The position numbers were made by a program, and so were the translations under genes. Source: Bradyrhizobium iriomotense (GTDB lineage Bacteria; Pseudomonadota; Alphaproteobacteria; Rhizobiales; Xanthobacteraceae). Taken from it: 52,727 nucleotides of DNA. This document shows, piece by piece, positions 38,588-46,703 of this stretch; positions within the stretch are counted from its first letter, which is position 1; the number at the start of each line of letters is the position of its first letter. The notes below the pieces were generated by a model. It was not told the DNA's origin and did no database searches. It worked only from the letters and a program-made list of their open reading frames with translations. The stretch covers positions 205,001 through 257,727 of the forward strand of contig NZ_JAFCJZ010000012.1 in the NCBI RefSeq assembly GCF_018130765.1, given 5' to 3'.

Positions 38588-38683
38588 GGGCTGCGTCTTG
38601 AGGCCTGGGTTTGTCGCGGGATCTGGCGTCGCGCGATGCTAGCGGGCAGTGCTAAACAAACCGACAACGGCAGCAGCGGCCTG

Positions 38684-38701
38684 GGCGGGCAATAGCCCGC
38701 C
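38684..38701. other. Intercistronic hairpin ahead of cpaA
   Basis: GGCGGGC (38684-38690) and GCCCGCC (38695-38701) pair around an AATA loop, directly after the stop of the 48-residue peptide gene and about 100 bases before cpaA. No T-tract follows, so it may tune mRNA stability rather than terminate. Confidence 0.4.
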
Positions 38702-38711
38702 AGAGGCATGC

Positions 38712-38858
38712 TCACCAGAGGCTGGCGATGCGCGCGGCGAGTGCGACCGTTGCCAGCAGCAGCGCAAGGCACACCCAATAGGCCGGCGAGCCGGTCGGCG
38801 CCGTCTGCGCCTCGCTCGCCGCAACGGCGGCATCGGTTGTGTACTTTCGCAACGCCAC
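38712..38858 (-). CDS. 48-residue membrane peptide in the tad locus
   Basis: A short frame on the minus strand from GTG 38858 to a TGA at 38712. It encodes a polar N-terminus (RKYTTDAAVAASEAQTAPTG) and one hydrophobic helix (YWVCLALLLATVALAARIA) ending in ASLW. It lies between flp and cpaA on the same strand, directly after a terminator for flp. Its codon use is high-G+C and I recall a similar tiny protein beside rhizobial pilus genes. No strong ribosome-binding site is visible and the start codon is uncertain. Its function is unknown. Confidence 0.5.
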   Translation of the reverse strand: MALRKYTTDAAVAASEAQTAPTGSPAYWVCLALLLATVALAARIASLW

Positions 38859-38877
38859 TGGAACTCGCCGTACTCAG

Positions 38878-38909
38878 AAAAACAAAGGCCCCGGAGGTCC
38901 GGGGCTTTT
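38878..38909 (-). terminator. Rho-independent terminator after flp
   Basis: GCCCCGGA (38888-38895) and TCCGGGGC (38898-38905) form a tight hairpin about 20 bases after the flp stop. On the minus strand it is followed by CTTTGTTTTT; a shorter TTTT follows on the plus strand, so it may act in both directions. Confidence 0.85.
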
Positions 38910-38928
38910 GCCGTCGTTGGTCGGTCGC

Positions 38929-39093
38929 TTACTTCAGCGAGCTGCTGATCGAGCCGAACTTGGTGTTCAGCGTGCTGCCGAGATTGTTGACGACGGTGAT
39001 GATGGCCAGCGCGATGCCGGCGGCGATCAGGCCGTATTCGATGGCGGTGGCGCCGGATTCATCCTTGGCGAAACGCGCAATCAAGTTCTTCAT
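38929..39093 (-). CDS. flp: Flp-type pilin
   Basis: A 54-residue type IVb prepilin, the major subunit of the Tad pilus. A short basic leader (MKNLIARFAKDESG) precedes the processing site and the AIEYGLIAAGIALAIITVV hydrophobic helix; Glu and Tyr after the site are the conserved Flp motif. It starts at ATG 39093 with GGAG seven bases upstream; the longer open frame ahead of it is non-coding in character. It would be cut by CpaA and assembled by CpaF, TadB and TadC. Confidence 0.95.
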   Translation of the reverse strand: MKNLIARFAKDESGATAIEYGLIAAGIALAIITVVNNLGSTLNTKFGSISSSLK

Positions 39094-39361
39094 GAACAAA
39101 CTCCATCTTGGGTGGGATCGCCTCGTTCGGCGCTGTCGTTGACGCGATGACCATGAGAGCCGAGCTCTTTCGGTAGAGTTAATTCGATCGTGTAAACCCA
39201 ATTGCTGCGCGATGCTTTTGCCCAGAGTGAATTTCACCTTAAAGCACCGGCCGAAATTCCCTTCGGTTCCGGACGCGCTGCAACTGCGTCGCCGGCTTCA
39301 CCCTCCCTTAAATTTCGCGGAGTAGGCGTAGGAGGATCAGCAATTCGGAAGAGAGGCGACG

Positions 39362-40189
39362 ATGTCGAGCCTGCCCATGCAAGTCGCCCTGATGCTCGGC
39401 GAGACTATCGCGAAGGTGGTCCCCGTCACTTTCGTGCTCGCTCTGGTCTTCACGGTGCTCGAGCATTTCTGGGCCTGCAATCCCGGCGTACCGTGGTGGC
39501 GCAAGCGGGAGATCGTCACCGACATTTGCTACTGGTTCTTCGTGCCCGTGTTTGCCCGCACCATGCGGATCGGGCTCTTGATCGTCGGAGCGGGCGTGTT
39601 CTTCAACATCCATGACGCCGACGATCTCATCGCCTTCTACGACAACGGCCACGGCCCGCTGGCGCAACTGCCGCTCTGGGTGCAGGCCGCGCTGTTCCTG
39701 GTGCTGTCGGACTTCATGCTGTACTGGCTGCACCGGCTATTCCACGGCGGCGAGTTCTGGAAGTACCACGCGATCCATCACTCCTCCGAGGAGATCAGCT
39801 GGATTTCGGCGGCCCGTTTCCACCCCGTCAACCTCGTGCTCGGCACCATCGGCGTCGATGTCGTGCTGCTGATGGCCGGCATCTCGCCGAACGTCATGAT
39901 CTGGGTCTCCCCGTTCACGACCTTCCATTCGGCCTTCGTGCACGCCAATCTGACCTGGACCTTCGGGCCGTTCAAATATGTCCTGGCGACGCCGGTATTC
40001 CACCGCTGGCACCACACCCCGCTCGAAGACGGCGGCGACACCAATTTCGCCGGGACCTTCCCGGTCTGGGACGTGCTGTTCGGCACCTTCCGCATGCCGG
40101 AGGGGAAGCTGCCGCAGGACTACGGCAAGGACGAAGCGACCATGCCGAAGGAGATCGGAGGGCAGCTTGCCTATCCGTTCCGCCGATAG
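39362..40189 (+). CDS. Sterol desaturase/fatty acid hydroxylase family protein
   Basis: A 275-residue integral membrane protein with several spans and the histidine boxes of the di-iron hydroxylase superfamily: HRLFH, HAIHHSSEE and HRWHHT. Such enzymes hydroxylate or desaturate lipids at the membrane; the substrate cannot be told from sequence. It interrupts the pilus region, divergent from flp, and has no evident functional link with it. The 268-bp gap to flp contains the flp leader and nothing else recognisable. Confidence 0.9.
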   Translation: MSSLPMQVALMLGETIAKVVPVTFVLALVFTVLEHFWACNPGVPWWRKREIVTDICYWFFVPVFARTMRIGLLIVGAGVFFNIHDADDLIAFYDNGHGPLAQLPLWVQAALFLVLSDFMLYWLHRLFHGGEFWKYHAIHHSSEEISWISAARFHPVNLVLGTIGVDVVLLMAGISPNVMIWVSPFTTFHSAFVHANLTWTFGPFKYVLATPVFHRWHHTPLEDGGDTNFAGTFPVWDVLFGTFRMPEGKLPQDYGKDEATMPKEIGGQLAYPFRR

Positions 40190-40342
40190 GGTGCTCCAGA
40201 GCGGCAAATCATCAGTCCGTTCAAACAATAGAAGGCGAATTTGCGGAACGTTCACGAATTGAGGGCAGGTTAGCGGGGTCGGGCACCGGCTCCGCTGTAT
40301 CTGATCGCTTCTGCCGGTTTGTGACGTCCCGGGGGTAAGAGT

Positions 40343-40840
40343 ATGCGTAAACAACTGCTGCGCCGCCATGCGCGCGTCTGTCTTCTGGTTGCGGCCGCGG
40401 TGCTGGCGTCGCCGGCTGCCGGCCTTGCCGAATCCACCGCCGATACCATCGCCGTCAACGTCGACCAGGCCAAGCTGGTCCGGCTGCCTGGCAAGGTGGC
40501 GACCATCGTGGTCGGCAATCCCTTGATCGCCGACGTCACGCTCCAGCCCGGCGGCATGATCGTCGTGACCGGTAAGGGCTACGGCGCCACCAATTTCATC
40601 GCGCTGGACCGGGCGGGCGAGATCCTGGTCGATCGCCAGATCCAGGTCGAAGGTCCGAGCGATCGGCTCGTCACCGTCTATCGCGGGGTTGAGCGCGAGT
40701 CCTACAGCTGCGTGCCGATTTGCCAGCGTCGCGTGACGCTGGGTGACAGCGACAACTACTTCAACACCACGATGAGCCAAGCCGGTTCGCTGAACAACAA
40801 TGCCAGCGGCAATGCCGGCGCGGGTGCCAAGACCAACTAG
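40343..40840 (+). CDS. Stand-alone secretin N-terminal (pilus assembly) domain protein
   Basis: A 165-residue exported protein with a signal peptide (ARVCLLVAAAVLASPAAGLA). Its core (DTIAVNVDQAKLVRLPGKVA, then TIVVGNPLIADVTL) is the same domain that begins the CpaC secretin in this locus, here without any secretin pore domain. The mature protein adds a CVPICQRRVTLGD segment with two cysteines and a low-complexity Asn/Gly/Ala tail. A GGGGG-containing site precedes ATG 40343. It lies upstream of two TadE-like genes and probably assists pilus assembly in the periplasm. Confidence 0.82.
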   Translation: MRKQLLRRHARVCLLVAAAVLASPAAGLAESTADTIAVNVDQAKLVRLPGKVATIVVGNPLIADVTLQPGGMIVVTGKGYGATNFIALDRAGEILVDRQIQVEGPSDRLVTVYRGVERESYSCVPICQRRVTLGDSDNYFNTTMSQAGSLNNNASGNAGAGAKTN

Positions 40841-40959
40841 TAAGTCAGATCGGTGAGGTGCTTGGGCAGGATCGTGTGATCTGGCCCGCGGCACCTGCAC
40901 CGGCGAGGACGAGCTCTTCTTCCTGCACCCTTCTTCCGCGCGCCTCGGGTCGCCCCTGG

Positions 40960-40975
40960 TTAACGACCCCTTAAC
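40960..40975 (+). promoter_or_regulatory. CtrA box upstream of the TadE genes
   Basis: The bases read TTAACGACCCCTTAAC, an exact match to the TTAA-N7-TTAAC consensus of the alphaproteobacterial cell-cycle regulator CtrA. The site lies about 100 bases before the first TadE-like gene, where a promoter would be expected. Confidence 0.6.
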
Positions 40976-41076
40976 GGTGCGCGTCGCCGGCCGAGATCGG
41001 CCTGCAACACTTAAACAATCAGTTTTAGCTATTTCATTGAGCGGATGATCGCCGCTGGCTGGGGAAATTTGACGCG

Positions 41077-41655
41077 ATGCCAACGCCTGCACCCGTGAGG
41101 TTCACGGTCCGAACCATGCTGCGCCGGTTTCGCGGCAACCGCCGTGGTTCCGCGGCCGTCGAGTTCGCGCTGGTCGCGCCGATCTTCTTCGCGCTGCTGT
41201 TCGCCATCATCGAGACGGCGCTCATGTTCTTTGCGAGCCAGGTGCTCGAGACCATCACGCAGAATTCTGCGCGGGTGGTGCTGACCGGGCAGGCGCAATC
41301 GGGTTCGGTCACCGCCTGCGCGGTGTCCGGCGTCGGCACGCCGTGCACGCAGGCGACGTTCAAGACCTACGTCTGCAGCCAGATCCCGGCGCTGTTCGAT
41401 TGCAGCAAGCTCTACGTCGACGTCACCAGCTTCTCGTCCTTCTCTGCGGTAACGCTGTCGAGCCATATCGACGGCTCCGGAGGTTTCGACACGAGCATGA
41501 GCTACAGCCCGGGCAGCGCCGGCGACATCGTGGTGGTGCGGCTGTTCTACCAGTGGCCACTGTTCGTGACCGGGCTTGGCTACAACATCGCCAATCTCAC
41601 CGGCAGCAAGCGCCTGCTGGTGGCCACGGCCGCGTTCAAGAACGAACCCTACTAG
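41077..41655 (+). CDS. tadE: TadE-like minor pilin 1
   Basis: A 192-residue TadE/TadG-type pseudopilin. After a basic N-terminus (RRFRGNRRGS) comes the family motif AAVEFALVAPIFFALLFAII, a single span with the Glu five residues after the processing site, and a periplasmic domain with paired cysteines. Such proteins are cut by the prepilin peptidase and are needed for Tad pilus formation. ATG 41077 has a GGGGAA site upstream; a start at 41116 (MLRRFRGN) is an alternative. Confidence 0.88.
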   Translation: MPTPAPVRFTVRTMLRRFRGNRRGSAAVEFALVAPIFFALLFAIIETALMFFASQVLETITQNSARVVLTGQAQSGSVTACAVSGVGTPCTQATFKTYVCSQIPALFDCSKLYVDVTSFSSFSAVTLSSHIDGSGGFDTSMSYSPGSAGDIVVVRLFYQWPLFVTGLGYNIANLTGSKRLLVATAAFKNEPY

Positions 41656-41656
41656 A

Positions 41657-41701
41657 GCATGATCCGGAAGAGTGCATAGCGGTTTTCCGAAAAGATCATG
41701 C
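41657..41701. repeat. GCATGATC palindromic repeat
   Basis: GCATGATC (41657-41664) and GATCATGC (41694-41701) flank a spacer containing CCGGAAGAG and GGTTTTCCGAAAA. This element is a widely dispersed intergenic repeat of rhizobia and relatives. It lies between the two TadE-like genes. Confidence 0.7.
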
Positions 41702-41732
41702 CCAAACGATAGACCAACGGATCGGCGGAACG

Positions 41733-42311
41733 ATGCAGGCGATTGCGAAAATCTGGCGGGCGTTGCGTCTTTCCGCGCACGAATTTCTTGCCGATGGCAG
41801 AGGTCTGGCGGCCACCGAATTCGCAGTGATCGTGCCGCTGATGCTGGTGATGTTCTTCGGCACGGTCGAGTTCTCGTCGGCCGTGGCGATCGACCGCAAG
41901 GTGACGCTGATGGCGCGGACGCTGTCGGACCTCACCTCGCAGTCGACGTCGGTCGGCGATACCGACATGACCAATTTCTTCGCCGCCTCGACCGGCATCA
42001 TGACGCCCTATGCCACCTCGCCGGTCTTGGCGACGATCACCGAGCTCTATGTCGATCCCTCGACCTTGCAGGCGCATGTGCAGTGGAGCAAGGGATCGGT
42101 GCCACGGACGCCGAAGTCCCTGGTCACGATTCCCACGACGCTGGCGATCGGCGGCACCTACCTGATCTTCAGCGAGGTCAGCTACACCTATACGCCGTCG
42201 GTCGGCTATGCGCTCAAGAGCGCGATCTCGTTGAGCGACGTTGCCTATACAAGGCCGCGCCAGTCGACCTGCGTCTACTACAGCCCGGATACCGCCTGCA
42301 CGACCTACTAA
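41733..42311 (+). CDS. TadE-like minor pilin 2
   Basis: A 192-residue TadE/TadG-type pseudopilin. The family motif is LAATEFAVIVPLMLVMFFGT after a short N-terminus, followed by a periplasmic region rich in Ser and Thr with two C-terminal cysteines. I chose ATG 41733 because the pilin-like N-terminus starts there; the longer frame is an out-of-frame overlap with tadE. It follows tadE after 77 bases containing a dispersed repeat, and its transcript would end at the terminator 25 bases downstream. Confidence 0.87.
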   Translation: MQAIAKIWRALRLSAHEFLADGRGLAATEFAVIVPLMLVMFFGTVEFSSAVAIDRKVTLMARTLSDLTSQSTSVGDTDMTNFFAASTGIMTPYATSPVLATITELYVDPSTLQAHVQWSKGSVPRTPKSLVTIPTTLAIGGTYLIFSEVSYTYTPSVGYALKSAISLSDVAYTRPRQSTCVYYSPDTACTTY

Positions 42312-42334
42312 GTGCAGCGGGTCTTCCAACATGA

Positions 42335-42364
42335 AAAAAGGCCGCGCGTCGCGCACGGCCTTTT
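42335..42364. terminator. Bidirectional terminator
   Basis: AAGGCCG and CGGCCTT enclose an inner GCG-TCG-CGC hairpin; the stem is followed by TTTTCC on the plus strand and by a run of T on the minus strand. It separates the TadE-like pair from the convergent cold-shock gene. Confidence 0.8.
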
Positions 42365-42419
42365 CCATTGTTGCTTTGACTTGCTCGTTTGAGCTGATCC
42401 GGACCGAAGGTCCGTGGGC

Positions 42420-42632
42420 TCAGCCTGCGGAGCGAAGGTTGTCGGCGGCCGACTTGCCGGACCGGCGATCGGCCACGATCTCGTAGGAGATCTTCTGGCC
42501 TTCGCGCAGCGTGCCAAGGCCGGCGCGCTCGACGGCGCTGATGTGCACGAACACGTCCTGGCCGCCATCGTCCGGCTGGATGAAGCCGAAGCCCTTGGTC
42601 GCGTTAAACCACTTCACGGTTCCCATGCTCAT
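42420..42632 (-). CDS. Cold-shock protein (CspA family)
   Basis: A 70-residue single cold-shock domain protein that binds RNA and single-stranded DNA. Both RNA-binding motifs are intact: KGFGFIQPDDGGQ (RNP1 type) and VFVHISAVERAG (RNP2 type). I chose ATG 42632, about nine bases after an AAGGA site; a second ATG two codons in (42626) is possible. It lies 275 bases downstream of the tailed IF-1 gene on the same strand. That gap probably holds its own promoter and a leader, but I see no defined element in it. Confidence 0.93.
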   Translation of the reverse strand: MSMGTVKWFNATKGFGFIQPDDGGQDVFVHISAVERAGLGTLREGQKISYEIVADRRSGKSAADNLRSAG

Positions 42633-42907
42633 GGGGTAGTTCCTTCTCAGATAAACAATGTAAGAGCCCGCTCGCGCGGACAGGTTAGATCGAATTTCTG
42701 GAAGGGTCGTCAGCGTGTCTGAACCGGCTGTACCGGTGGATGCCAATGTCGTCCGGCCGAAAATCGATTAATTCATTTTATTGGAAATGGGGCTTCAAAA
42801 CAATCGTGACGTGCACGATTTTTTGATCCGCCGCGGCGAGCGCGGCAGATCAGCATACAGGTCGGAATTTTATTTCCGCGCTCGCGCGCAGATCGAGCCT
42901 TCGGCGC

Positions 42908-43195
42908 TTAGCGACGGCGGAACTGGCCGCCGCGTTGTCCGGGCCGCGGAGGTCCACCCGCGGTGCTGGGACGTTCGTCCTTGTGGCGGAAAATCAGCCG
43001 GCCCTTCTCGAGGTCATAGGGCGACATCTCCACCGTCACGCGGTCACCCGCCAGCGTCTTGATGCGGTTCTTCTTCATCTTGCCGGCGGTGTAGGCGACG
43101 ATCTCGTGTCCGGCGTCGAGCTGCACGCGGTAGCGGGCGTCGGGGAGGATTTCGGTGACCAGTCCTTCGAACTGGATCAGCTCTTCCTTAGCCAT
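42908..43195 (-). CDS. infA: Translation initiation factor IF-1 with C-terminal tail
   Basis: A 95-residue OB-fold protein. Residues 1-72 match IF-1 (EELIQFEGLVTEILPDARYR, MKKNRIKTLAGDRVTVEMSP, LEKGRLIFRHK), and about 22 further residues form a Pro/Gly/Arg-rich tail ending QRGGQFRRR, which a standard IF-1 lacks. IF-1 blocks the ribosomal A site and also has RNA-chaperone activity. It lies 23 bases after a DEAD-box helicase gene and ahead of a cold-shock gene, suggesting a role in low-temperature translation. It may be a second infA copy. Confidence 0.9.
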   Translation of the reverse strand: MAKEELIQFEGLVTEILPDARYRVQLDAGHEIVAYTAGKMKKNRIKTLAGDRVTVEMSPYDLEKGRLIFRHKDERPSTAGGPPRPGQRGGQFRRR

Positions 43196-43218
43196 TGATA
43201 TCTCCAGGTCGTGGACGG

Positions 43219-44784
<1,566 letters not shown>

Positions 44785-45168
44785 GTCAAAAGCGGGCGCC
44801 CGGCGCATTCAGCGCGGCGCGCGCAAACGGGTGTCGAGAAGACACCTGCGTGTTTGGGGTGTCGGATGGCTTGGGAGATATGGGGCAAGCCAGAGGCCCG
44901 TAGAGGGCTTAAGAACACGCGGCTCGCTACGACCCCTTGATTCGCAAGAGGTCTCGGCCGTTCATATGGAACATTGAGGGGGCGCTTTCAAGGCAAGTCG
45001 GCCCTAAACAGCGGTTGCGGTGCAGAAATAGTTATGCCGGAAATTTAGACAGAAGCGTCATTTTGCTCAAAAAATAAACTGATTGCCGCATTAGCATACA
45101 TTTTATTCGCTCAAATTTTGGGCAAATAGACTGCGGCGAAACTTTGATTTCTGCCTAATTCCCAAGTT
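44785..45168. other. Intergenic region between helicase and urtA
   Basis: The two genes diverge here across 506 bases. The part next to the helicase must hold its leader and promoter, but I see no definite box. The stretch 45030-45170 is markedly AT-rich. The right-hand part, next to urtA, holds the inverted repeat and sigma-54 promoter listed separately. I see no gene in the region. Confidence 0.6.
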
Positions 45169-45186
45169 ATATCAATGTGTTGATAT
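45169..45186. promoter_or_regulatory. Inverted repeat upstream of the urt promoter
   Basis: ATATCAA and TTGATAT form a perfect inverted repeat with a four-base TGTG spacer, ending 12 bases before the sigma-54 element. It may be an operator. It does not match the usual NtrC consensus. Confidence 0.4.
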
Positions 45187-45198
45187 GTGCCAAGCCCA

Positions 45199-45214
45199 TG
45201 GCATGGTTCTTGCG
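45199..45214 (+). promoter_or_regulatory. Sigma-54 promoter of the urt-ure operon
   Basis: The bases TGGCATGGTTCTTGCG match the sigma-54 (RpoN) consensus, with the invariant GG and GC dinucleotides 10 bases apart. The expected transcript start is near 45225, about 65 bases before urtA. Sigma-54 with NtrC is the standard route to nitrogen-starvation control of urea uptake, so this fits the genes that follow. Confidence 0.7.
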
Positions 45215-45290
45215 ATTCCGTTAATCGCAGGCGGCCGTGGGGCCGTTTCGCAGCGTCTTTTCACGTCTGCGTCAGGGAGATGATACACAA

Positions 45291-46619
45291 ATGCTTACCA
45301 AATCCACTCGCGATATAGCGGCGTCATTTAGCCGCCGCGGCGTACTCGCCGCGACCGCCGGACTGATGCTCGGTCTGGCCACATTGACTGGCGCGAAGGC
45401 CGCTGACGACACCATCAAGGTCGGCGTGCTCCACTCCCTCTCCGGCACCATGGCCATCAGCGAAACCACGCTGAAGGACACCATCCTCTTCCTGATCGAC
45501 GAGCAGAACAAGAAGGGCGGCGTGCTCGGCAAGAAGCTCGAGGCCGTCGTCGTCGATCCCGCCTCGAACTGGCCGCTGTTCGCCGAGAAGGCGCGCGAGC
45601 TGATCACCAAGGACAAGGTCTCGGTCGTGTTCGGCTGCTGGACCTCGGTGTCGCGCAAGTCGGTGCTCCCGGTGTTCAAGGAGCTCAACAACATTCTGTT
45701 CTACCCCGTGCAGTACGAGGGCGAGGAGAGCGAGCGCAACGTGTTCTACACGGGTGCGGCGCCGAACCAGCAGGCGATCCCCGCCGTCGACTATCTGATG
45801 AAGGAAGAGAAGGTGAAGCGCTGGGTGCTCGCGGGCACCGACTACGTCTATCCGCGCACCACCAACAAGATCCTGGAAGCCTATCTGAAGTCGAAGGGTG
45901 TCGCCCAGGAAGACATCATGATCAACTACACGCCGTTCGGTCACTCCGACTGGCAGACGATCGTGGCCGACATCAAGAAGTTCGGCTCGGCCGGCAAGAA
46001 GACCGCAGTGGTCTCGACCATCAACGGCGACGCCAACGTTCCCTTCTACAAGGAGCTCGGCAACCAGGGCATCAAGGCCAAGGACATCCCGGTGGTCGCG
46101 TTCTCGGTGGGTGAGGAAGAGCTCGCCGGCATCGACACCAAGCCGCTGGTCGGCCATCTCGCCGCCTGGAACTACTTCGAGTCGATCAAGACCAAGGACG
46201 GCTCGAACGAGAAGTTCATCAAGGACTGGCAGACCTACACCAAGAACCCGAAGCGCGTGACCAACGACCCGATGGAAGCGCACGTGATCGGCTTCGCCAT
46301 GTGGGTGAAGGCGGTCGAGAAGGTGAAGTCGACCGATCCGGACAAGGTGATCGACGCGCTTCCCGGCATCGAGGCGCCGAACCTGACCGGCGGCGTGTCG
46401 AAGATGCTGCCGAACCACCACATCACCAAGCCGGTGTTCATCGGCGAGATCAAGGGCAACGGCCAGTTTGACGTGGTCTGGAAGACCCCGGGCCTCGTCG
46501 CCGGCGACGCCTGGTCGAAGGAGCTCGACGGCTCCAAGGACCTGATCGGCGACTGGGTCGGCAAGAAGTGCGGCAACTTCAACACCAAGACCAACAAGTG
46601 CCTCGGCTCGGGCTCCTGA
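45291..46619 (+). CDS. urtA: Urea ABC transporter substrate-binding protein
   Basis: A 442-residue periplasmic Leu/Ile/Val-type binding protein for urea. A twin-arginine signal (SRRGVLAATAGLMLGLATL) precedes the mature domain (IKVGVLHSLSGTMAISETTL, then FGCWTSVSRKSVLPVFKELN and FYPVQYEGEESERNVFYTGA), all typical of UrtA. I chose ATG 45291, which follows an AGGGAG site at about 45283-45288; the upstream in-frame extension lies within the leader. It is the first gene of the urt operon. Confidence 0.96.
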   Translation: MLTKSTRDIAASFSRRGVLAATAGLMLGLATLTGAKAADDTIKVGVLHSLSGTMAISETTLKDTILFLIDEQNKKGGVLGKKLEAVVVDPASNWPLFAEKARELITKDKVSVVFGCWTSVSRKSVLPVFKELNNILFYPVQYEGEESERNVFYTGAAPNQQAIPAVDYLMKEEKVKRWVLAGTDYVYPRTTNKILEAYLKSKGVAQEDIMINYTPFGHSDWQTIVADIKKFGSAGKKTAVVSTINGDANVPFYKELGNQGIKAKDIPVVAFSVGEEELAGIDTKPLVGHLAAWNYFESIKTKDGSNEKFIKDWQTYTKNPKRVTNDPMEAHVIGFAMWVKAVEKVKSTDPDKVIDALPGIEAPNLTGGVSKMLPNHHITKPVFIGEIKGNGQFDVVWKTPGLVAGDAWSKELDGSKDLIGDWVGKKCGNFNTKTNKCLGSGS

Positions 46620-46647
46620 TCCGGGTCTGACGCTCCATTGCACGATC

Positions 46648-46677
46648 GGGGAAGGCGGCGATCCCGCCGCCTTCTCC
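46648..46677 (+). other. Stem-loop between urtA and urtB
   Basis: GAAGGCGGCG (46651-46660) and CGCCGCCTTC (46665-46674) pair around an ATCC loop; flanking bases extend the stem to 13 pairs. No long T-tract follows. Such structures after binding-protein genes often protect the upstream mRNA or partly terminate, giving more binding protein than permease. Confidence 0.65.
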
Positions 46678-46703
46678 ACCCATTTCTGCCGGGGTCATTC
46701 ACA

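Noticed and set aside
39094..39361. CtrA site upstream of flp
   Set aside because: TTAA occurs near 39179 and 39239, but no pair has the seven-base spacing of a full site.
44985..45198. Canonical NtrC enhancer upstream of urtA
   Set aside because: No convincing TGCACC-N5-GGTGCA-like palindrome was found, although the region is AT-rich and contains other short repeats.
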